From: an uncultured Ruminococcus sp.
GTDB taxonomy: Bacteria; Bacillota; Clostridia; Oscillospirales; Ruminococcaceae
Direction: 5' to 3'
DNA: 11,562 nucleotides
NCBI GenBank assembly: GCA_946404705.1
Contig: CAMJES010000040.1
Coordinates: 1-11,562, forward strand
Shown: positions 7,635 through 11,562 of the stretch, one piece after another
Layout of the letters: each line of letters starts with the position of its first letter
How positions within the stretch are numbered: the first letter of the stretch is position 1
Notes under the pieces: model-generated
What the model was told of the DNA's origin: nothing
Seen by the model: the letters and a program-made list of their open reading frames with translations, nothing else
Databases searched by the model: none
Translations under genes and position numbers: made by a program

Positions 7635-9905
7635 ATGAACGGAAATTCAAATGTATTATGGTATAAACAGCCTGCGGCAAACTGGGACGAGGCGCTTCCT
7701 GTCGGAAACGGCAGAATAGGCGGAATGATTTTCGGCAGAACGGAAGAGGAGCTTATCCAGCTCAACGAGGACAGCGTTTGGTCGGGCGGCTTTCGTTACA
7801 GAAACAACCCCAAGGCTAAAGCAAATCTTGAAAAGATACGCAAGCTTATCGCTGACGGCAGGATAACCGAAGCGCAGGCACTCTGCGAGGACGCTTTTTA
7901 CGGCAGAAACGAGCAGCAGCGCCATTATCACCCTATGGGCGATCTTCATATCCTGCAAAACGGCTGCGAAAATGCCGAAAACTATCGGCGCAGCCTTGAT
8001 ATTTCATCTGCAGTCGCAAAAACCGAATGGACGAGCGGCTGTGTGCAATTTTGCAGAGAAATTTTCGTTTCATATCCCGATAATGTTATGGTCATACGCT
8101 TCTCGGCAAGCGAAAAGGGCAAAATATCATTTGAAGCGTTTATTGACGGCGTTGACGATGACTATGACAAAAATGAAGCATACGATGATTCAACGCTTCT
8201 TTTCACCGTGAGCGATGGAATACCTTATGCGACCGCGATATCGGTCAAAACATTGGGCGGAAGCGGCATAACGGACGCAACACGCATAAAGGTCGAAAAT
8301 GCAGACGAAGCGGTTCTGACGCTTGCTTGTCAGACCTCGTTCAGAACGGGAAATTACGAAAAACAGGCTTTGAGCGAAGCTAAAACCGCGCAGAGGAAAT
8401 CATACAAAGTGCTGCTTGAACGCCACACCGCTGATTACAAGCGGCTTTACGACCGTGCAAGCCTAAACCTTTGTGATAACAGCATTAGAAACTCGGCTCT
8501 GCCGACCGATGAGCGGCTTGAAAAGTTCAGAAACGGCGGAAACGACAACAAGCTTGCCGAAATGTACTTCAATTTCTCACGCTATCTGATGATAAGCGGC
8601 TCGCGCGAGGGAACGCTGCCGCTGAATTTGCAGGGTATATGGAACAAGGATATGTGGCCTGCGTGGGGTGGAAAGTACACCATAAACATCAACACCGAAA
8701 TGAACTACTGGGGTGCAGAGATACAGAACCTCTCCGAGTGCCACACGCCGCTATTTGACCATATCGAGCGAATGAGAGAAAACGGACGCGTGACCGCCCG
8801 TGAGATGTACGGCTGCAAGGGTATGGTCTGCCACCATAACACGGATATATGGGGCGATACGGCTCCGCAGGACAGATGGATGCCTGCAACGGTATGGCCG
8901 ATGGGGCTTGCTTGGCTCTGCCTGCATATATATGAACACTACAAGTTCACGCAGGATAAGGAATTCCTTGCGGAAAAATATGACACGCTCAAAGAAGCGG
9001 CAGAGTTCTTTGAGGATTATCTTATCGAAAACGAAAAGGGTCAGCTTGTTACAAGTCCTTCGACTTCACCCGAAAACACCTACATAACCAAGACGGGCGA
9101 GCAAGGTTCGCTCTGTCAGGGGCCGTCAATGGACAGCCAGATACTTTACTGCTTGTTCACGGCGGTAGAAGAAAGTGCGGAGATACTTGGAATTGACGGC
9201 GAATATGCGGAGAAAATGCGCTCGCTGCGTTCACGGCTGCCCAAGCCTGAGATCGGCAAATACGGTCAGATAATGGAATGGGCGGAGGATTATGATGAGG
9301 TAGAGCCGGGACACCGCCATATCTCACAGCTATTTGCGCTCTATCCTGCAGATATAATTTCGCTGCGCAAGACTCCCGAGCTTGCGGATGCTGCCGTTGC
9401 AACGCTTGAACGCAGACTTTCGCACGGCGGCGGCCACACAGGCTGGTCAAGAGCGTGGATAATCAATATGTGGGCAAGGCTCGGCAGAGGCGAAAAGGTC
9501 GGCGAGAATGTCCGTGCGCTGCTTTCCAATTCAACCTCTGTAAATATGTTTGATATGCATCCGCCGTTCCAGATAGACGGAAACTTCGGCGGCGGTGCAG
9601 GTATTGCCGAAGCGCTTGCTCAGAGTCACAGCGGCGAGATAAACGTTCTTCCTGCGCTCCCACCCGAATGGGAAAGCGGTTCGCTTTGCGGTATAAAGGC
9701 AAGGGGCGGTTTTGAACTTGATTTTTCGTGGAAAAACAGCAGGATAACCGAATTAAAGATACTTTCCGTCTGCGGAAATCCGTGCAGGGTTGTCGGAAGC
9801 GGTTTGTCCGTGACCTGCGGTGGTGAAAGAGTTGAAGCAAACGAAATTGACGGAACTGTTTCATTCGTAACCGAAAAGGGAAAGACTTATGAGGTAAGAT
9901 TTTAA
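7635..9905 (+). CDS. GH95 family alpha-L-fucosidase-type glycoside hydrolase
   Basis: A 756-residue enzyme, of usual length for GH95. It would release terminal alpha-linked L-fucose (mostly alpha-1,2) or, in some members, L-galactose, with inversion. The N-terminal beta domain opens with WYKQPAANWDEALPVGNGRIG, typical of the family; the (alpha/alpha)6 barrel follows from about residue 310. By analogy with Bifidobacterium AfcA, the catalytic set is visible: Asn351 and Asn353 (NINTEMNYW), Glu480 as acid (PSTSPEN) and Asp648 (HPPFQIDGNFG). GHRHISQLFALYP near 558-570 is another family motif. No signal peptide is seen, so it should be cytoplasmic and act on imported oligosaccharides. The ATG at 7635 follows GGAGG (7625-7629); an in-frame ATG at 7398 lies inside the upstream permease and across the terminator, so it is not used. 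It has its own promoter. No obvious terminator follows. Confidence 0.92.
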   Translation: MNGNSNVLWYKQPAANWDEALPVGNGRIGGMIFGRTEEELIQLNEDSVWSGGFRYRNNPKAKANLEKIRKLIADGRITEAQALCEDAFYGRNEQQRHYHPMGDLHILQNGCENAENYRRSLDISSAVAKTEWTSGCVQFCREIFVSYPDNVMVIRFSASEKGKISFEAFIDGVDDDYDKNEAYDDSTLLFTVSDGIPYATAISVKTLGGSGITDATRIKVENADEAVLTLACQTSFRTGNYEKQALSEAKTAQRKSYKVLLERHTADYKRLYDRASLNLCDNSIRNSALPTDERLEKFRNGGNDNKLAEMYFNFSRYLMISGSREGTLPLNLQGIWNKDMWPAWGGKYTININTEMNYWGAEIQNLSECHTPLFDHIERMRENGRVTAREMYGCKGMVCHHNTDIWGDTAPQDRWMPATVWPMGLAWLCLHIYEHYKFTQDKEFLAEKYDTLKEAAEFFEDYLIENEKGQLVTSPSTSPENTYITKTGEQGSLCQGPSMDSQILYCLFTAVEESAEILGIDGEYAEKMRSLRSRLPKPEIGKYGQIMEWAEDYDEVEPGHRHISQLFALYPADIISLRKTPELADAAVATLERRLSHGGGHTGWSRAWIINMWARLGRGEKVGENVRALLSNSTSVNMFDMHPPFQIDGNFGGGAGIAEALAQSHSGEINVLPALPPEWESGSLCGIKARGGFELDFSWKNSRITELKILSVCGNPCRVVGSGLSVTCGGERVEANEIDGTVSFVTEKGKTYEVRF

Positions 9906-9918
9906 GAAATTCTTCCTA

Positions 9919-9946
9919 TTGCAAAATGACGTATTTGTGATATAAT
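9919..9946 (+). promoter_or_regulatory. Promoter of the rpn operon (extended -10)
   Basis: TTGCAA at 9919-9924 and TATAAT at 9941-9946 are 16 nt apart. TGA at 9938-9940 makes it an extended -10, as for the GH95 gene. A second overlapping TATAAT lies at 9946-9951. The start would be near 9953, about 27 nt before the ATG, leaving room for the AAAGGAGG at 9965-9972. Confidence 0.75.
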
Positions 9947-9979
9947 ATAATCAAATAAAGTTTAAAAGGAGGAAAGCCG

Positions 9980-10906
9980 ATGTCACGAAATGTAATTTCC
10001 GCAAAACTGGACATCATATTCAAGAAGATGTTCACGGAAAACGAGGATATGCTCTATTCGTTCGTTTCAAGTATGCTTGAAATACCTCAGGAAAGCGTAA
10101 AGGAGATAAAGATCACCAACCCCGAACTGCCGCCCGAAACGCTTTCGGGAAAGTTCAGCCGCCTTGATTTGAGCCTTAAAGTCGATGACAGGCTTGTCAA
10201 CGTGGAAATTCAGGTCAAGAACGACACGGATTACCGCGACAGAACGCTTTTCTACTGGGCAAAGCTGTATTCGTCCGAGCTTAAAAGCGGCGAGGATTAC
10301 AGCGAGCTGAAACAGACGATAACAATAAACATCATCAATTTCAATATGTTTGCGGGAGAAGACTACCATACGGAAGTCGCCGCAATGATAAAGGGTACGG
10401 ACGAAGTGTTTTCGGATAAATTCGGGATACATTTCTTTGAGCTGAAAAAGGTCGGCAAGAAGCCAAACCCCGAAAACAGCCGTGAATTGTGGCTGCAGTT
10501 TATAAATGCAGACAGCGAGGAGGAATTAGAGATGATAAGTCAGACCAACGTTCCTATTATGAAAAAAGCCGTAAATGTTATATACGATATGTCGGAGGAT
10601 ACAAAGATAAGAGAGATAGCCCGACTTCGCGAGAAAGCTCTGCACGATGAAGCGTCTGCGCTGAAAAATGCTAAAGCCGAGGGAAGAGAAGAAGGAAGAG
10701 CAGAAGGCAGAGAAGAAGGAAGAGCAGAGGGAAGAGCAGAGGGAAGAGCAGAAGGCAGAGCCGAGGGAAGAGCAGAAGGCAGAGCAGAGGGAAGAGCCGA
10801 AGGCAGAGCAGAAGGAAGAGCCGAGACTGAGGCGAAGATAATTGCCAATATGAAAGCCCTTGGCATGACCGAAGAACAGATCAAAAAAATAATTTCGAGG
10901 ACATGA
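9980..10906 (+). CDS. Rpn family recombination-promoting nuclease (full-length, RpnL-type)
   Basis: A 308-residue protein of the PD-(D/E)XK superfamily, also annotated as 'PD-(D/E)XK nuclease family transposase'. The N-terminus SAKLDIIFKKMF and the core at residues 57-80 are typical: Asp63 (SRLDLSLKV), then Glu76 and Gln78 (VNVEIQVKN) form the expected D...ExQ metal site, so the nuclease looks intact. Residues 185-233 are a helical linker, 234-281 are twelve four-residue EGRA/EGRE repeats (a long charged helix), and 284-308 form a conserved end with MTEEQIKKII. In E. coli such proteins are DNA-cutting toxins active against phage, held in check by a separately translated C-terminal domain. AAAGGAGG at 9965-9972 is seven bases before the ATG. 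No transposon ends are visible, so the 'transposase' label is not meaningful here. Confidence 0.9.
   Translation: MSRNVISAKLDIIFKKMFTENEDMLYSFVSSMLEIPQESVKEIKITNPELPPETLSGKFSRLDLSLKVDDRLVNVEIQVKNDTDYRDRTLFYWAKLYSSELKSGEDYSELKQTITINIINFNMFAGEDYHTEVAAMIKGTDEVFSDKFGIHFFELKKVGKKPNPENSRELWLQFINADSEEELEMISQTNVPIMKKAVNVIYDMSEDTKIREIARLREKALHDEASALKNAKAEGREEGRAEGREEGRAEGRAEGRAEGRAEGRAEGRAEGRAEGRAEGRAETEAKIIANMKALGMTEEQIKKIISRT
10518..10523 (+). promoter_or_regulatory. Internal ribosome binding site within rpn
   Basis: A perfect AGGAGG lies inside the rpn coding sequence, eight bases before an in-frame ATG at 10532-10534. Spacing and match are as good as at the real start of the gene. It encodes part of an Asp/Glu-rich stretch (SEEELE), so it could also arise from codons for glutamate. 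A TATAAA at 10501-10506 is a possible internal -10, but I see no proper -35 for it. Confidence 0.6.
10532..10906 (+). CDS. Predicted intragenic RpnS-type C-terminal product (124 aa)
   Basis: Translation from Met185 of the nuclease, in the same frame, would give a 124-residue protein without the nuclease domain. It contains the helical linker, the twelve EGRA-type repeats and the conserved C-terminal MTEEQIKKII segment. In E. coli, Rpn genes produce such a small form (RpnS) from an internal start; it dimerises through its helix of four-residue repeats and blocks the long toxic form. The evidence here is the perfect AGGAGG eight bases upstream, the position just after the nuclease core, and the existence downstream of a separate gene of nearly the same extent. 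That this start is used in this organism is inference. Confidence 0.55.
   Translation: MISQTNVPIMKKAVNVIYDMSEDTKIREIARLREKALHDEASALKNAKAEGREEGRAEGREEGRAEGRAEGRAEGRAEGRAEGRAEGRAEGRAEGRAETEAKIIANMKALGMTEEQIKKIISRT
10679..10822 (+). repeat. Twelve tandem 12-bp units encoding EGRA/EGRE
   Basis: Twelve consecutive 12-bp units with no interruption, consensus GAGGGAAGAGCA or GAAGGCAGAGCA, in frame with rpn (residues 234-281). Ten units encode EGRA and two (the first and third) EGRE. The strand is almost pure purine. Units 7-12 show alternation of the GGC and GGA forms, suggesting expansion by 24-bp steps as well. Such arrays change length by slippage or recombination without breaking the frame; four-residue repeat number is known to vary between strains in Rpn C-terminal domains. 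Confidence 0.95.
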
Positions 10907-10908
10907 CG

Positions 10909-11166
10909 ATGGAACAGAAATTCAGAGTAATATACGATACATCGGAAGAAACAAGAATAAAAGAGATCGCCCGACTTCGCGAGAAAGCACTCCACGATGA
11001 AGCGTCTGCACTAAAAAAAGCAAGAGAAGAAGGAAGAGCCGAAGGAAGAGCCGAGGGAATAGCTGAGGTAAGAGCCGAAAGAGAAGCAAGGCTGATTGCC
11101 AATATGAAAGACTTTGGCTTGACCGAAGAACAGATCAAGGCAATAATTTCAAAAAGTGATCAATAA
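10909..11166 (+). CDS. Free-standing Rpn C-terminal domain paralogue (RpnS-like, no nuclease)
   Basis: An 85-residue protein that copies only the C-terminal part of the preceding nuclease. Residues 8-37 (VIYDTSEETRIKEIARLREK onward) match nuclease residues 200-229, 41-56 hold four degenerate repeats (EGRA, EGRA, EGIA, EVRA), and 62-81 (LIANMKDFGLTEEQIKAII) match its end. The catalytic domain is absent. The coding frame is open and conserved at the protein level. I prefer the ATG at 10909, seven bases after GAGGA (10897-10901); the ATG at 10903 overlaps the rpn stop (ATGA) but is only one base from that site and would add just two residues. By analogy with RpnS it could bind the nuclease and act as an antitoxin. 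Alternatively it is the remnant of a second rpn gene that lost its front end. Confidence 0.8.
   Translation: MEQKFRVIYDTSEETRIKEIARLREKALHDEASALKKAREEGRAEGRAEGIAEVRAEREARLIANMKDFGLTEEQIKAIISKSDQ
10929..11154 (+). repeat. Diverged direct repeat of rpn 3' end (source copy 10579-10900)
   Basis: The block 10929-11024 matches 10579-10674 at an offset of 350 bp, with a 20-bp identical run (10619-10638 and 10969-10988). After the repeat array the match resumes at an offset of 254 bp (11095 against 10841). The difference is 96 bp, exactly eight 12-bp units. The two copies thus descend from one sequence and differ by a whole number of repeat units. Confidence 0.85.
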
Positions 11167-11190
11167 ACAAACTTCAAAGGAGGATAGATT

Positions 11191-11385
11191 ATGGGAAATG
11201 AAAAAAGATTTGTAAAAGTTTACGGAAAAGGCGCAATGGAGGGCAATGAGATATGGGTCGACACCGAAACGGGTGTAAACTATCTGTTCCATTTTGCAGG
11301 ATCTTCAGGCGGACTTACTCCCCTTTTAGACCGTGATGGAAAGCCGATTGTGACTTCTCCGTCTGAGCTTGAAGATCTCAAATAA
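11191..11385 (+). CDS. DUF6440 family small protein
   Basis: A 64-residue protein with no signal peptide or membrane helix. The segment WVDTETGVNYLFH at residues 22-34 and GGLTPLLDRDGKPIV at 40-54 resemble the conserved core of DUF6440, a family of small proteins of unknown function found widely in Firmicutes. AAAGGAGG at 11176-11183 is seven bases before the ATG, a near-perfect site. The gene begins 24 nt after the RpnS-like gene without a terminator or promoter between them, so it is probably in the rpn transcript. No catalytic residues can be named. The family call is from memory of its signature and not from a search. Confidence 0.78.
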   Translation: MGNEKRFVKVYGKGAMEGNEIWVDTETGVNYLFHFAGSSGGLTPLLDRDGKPIVTSPSELEDLK

Positions 11386-11443
11386 CGAATACGTTTTCTA
11401 TTCTAAACATTTTGTGACTTATACATTTAAGTATAAAATTTGC

Positions 11444-11506
11444 AGTTGATTTTTGTTTCGGAATAATGTATAATAAAAAAGACTTAGGTTGTCAATAAAA
11501 TCAACT
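11444..11506. repeat. 10-bp inverted repeat flanking a promoter
   Basis: AGTTGATTTT at 11444-11453 is the exact reverse complement of AAAATCAACT at 11497-11506. The left arm covers the -35 box and the right arm lies in the untranslated leader of the next gene, 43 bp away. A shorter TTATAC/GTATAA inverted repeat (11419-11424, 11431-11436) lies just upstream. An operator is possible; chance is also possible in this AT-rich stretch. Confidence 0.5.
11446..11474 (+). promoter_or_regulatory. Promoter of the last, truncated gene
   Basis: TTGATT at 11446-11451 and a perfect TATAAT at 11469-11474 are separated by 17 nt. The start would be near 11481, about 48 nt before the ATG at 11529. It lies in the gap after the DUF6440 gene and shows that a new transcription unit begins here. 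Confidence 0.8.
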
Positions 11507-11528
11507 ATAACGAAAGGCGGTCAAACCA

Positions 11529-11562
11529 ATGAACGTAAAAGTACTCAACGGCGTATCAATGC
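11529..11562 (+). CDS. Unidentified gene, 5' end only (cut by window edge)
   Basis: Eleven codons (MNVKVLNGVSM) and one base are visible before the window ends. AAAGGCGG at 11513-11520 lies eight bases before the ATG, and a good promoter is upstream, so this is very probably a real start. The fragment is too short to assign a family. Confidence 0.65.
   Translation, partial: MNVKVLNGVSM

Noticed and set aside
7253..7666. 137-codon plus-strand frame across the permease end and terminator
   Set aside because: It is a shadow frame over a clear permease, the terminator and the GH95 start, with no family resemblance.
10679..10822. CRISPR array
   Set aside because: The units are 12 bp, contiguous and lack spacers; they encode part of a protein in frame.
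9980..10906. Mobile element (transposase label for the Rpn family)
   Set aside because: No terminal inverted repeats or target duplications flank it; the family is better understood as nucleases with a defence role.
10903..10908. ATG at 10903 overlapping the rpn stop as start of the RpnS-like gene
   Set aside because: It is only one base from the GAGGA site; the next in-frame ATG at 10909 is spaced at seven bases. Two residues are at stake, so the choice has little effect.
10540..10995. Minus-strand reading frame of 151 codons with SALP repeats
   Set aside because: It is the complement of the EGRA repeat array and crosses two well-supported plus-strand genes; it has no ribosome binding site that I can see.
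11384..11399. Terminator after the DUF6440 gene (AACG/CGTT hairpin with T-rich end)
   Set aside because: The stem has only four base pairs and the T run is interrupted, so it is too weak to call.

Overview
The window reads as a piece of a mid-GC Clostridia genome, probably a gut or rumen relative of Ruminococcus/Oscillospiraceae. The reasons are strong AGGAGG-type ribosome binding sites, TATAAT promoters with TGn extensions, a carbohydrate-transport gene set typical of Firmicutes, and an Rpn nuclease with an EGRA-repeat tail. The genus is inference. Bases 1-47 are not biological: they match the 3' part of the Illumina TruSeq/P5 adapter, so the left edge is a contig end carrying library sequence.

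Region 1 (48-7554) is one convergently built plus-strand operon. It starts with the last codons of a probable sugar ABC permease. A MalG-type permease (113-1084) follows, then three proteins that commonly travel with such transporters: a membrane-anchored NHL-propeller/TPR protein (1109-2596), a YIP1-family membrane protein (2598-3227) and a large secreted DUF5696 protein (3256-5535). A second permease pair, MalF-type (5536-6432) and MalG-type (6451-7509), ends the operon. Gaps are 0-28 nt, and a strong intrinsic terminator closes it at 7521-7554. No solute-binding protein or ATPase lies in the window; the ATPase is often shared and encoded elsewhere in CUT1 systems.

Region 2 (7578-9905) is a monocistronic GH95 alpha-L-fucosidase-type enzyme with its own promoter and no signal peptide. 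It fits cytoplasmic trimming of an oligosaccharide imported by the neighbouring transporter, although the link rests on position only.

Region 3 (9919-11385) is the most interesting part. A promoter drives an Rpn-family PD-(D/E)XK nuclease (9980-10906). Inside this gene lies an in-frame ATG at 10532 with a perfect AGGAGG eight bases upstream, which would give a separate 124-residue C-terminal product. That matches the gene-within-gene RpnL/RpnS toxin-antitoxin layout known from E. coli. The tail contains twelve four-residue repeats (12 bp each). Two bases after the stop comes a free-standing, diverged copy of the C-terminal domain (10909-11166), with eight fewer repeat units. It looks like a second, unlinked RpnS-type protein, or the remnant of a tandem rpn gene. 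A small DUF6440-type protein (11191-11385) follows 24 nt later, probably in the same transcript.

Region 4 (11386-11562) is a regulatory gap of about 140 bp with a good promoter, a 10-bp inverted repeat around it, and the first eleven codons of an unidentified gene cut by the window edge.
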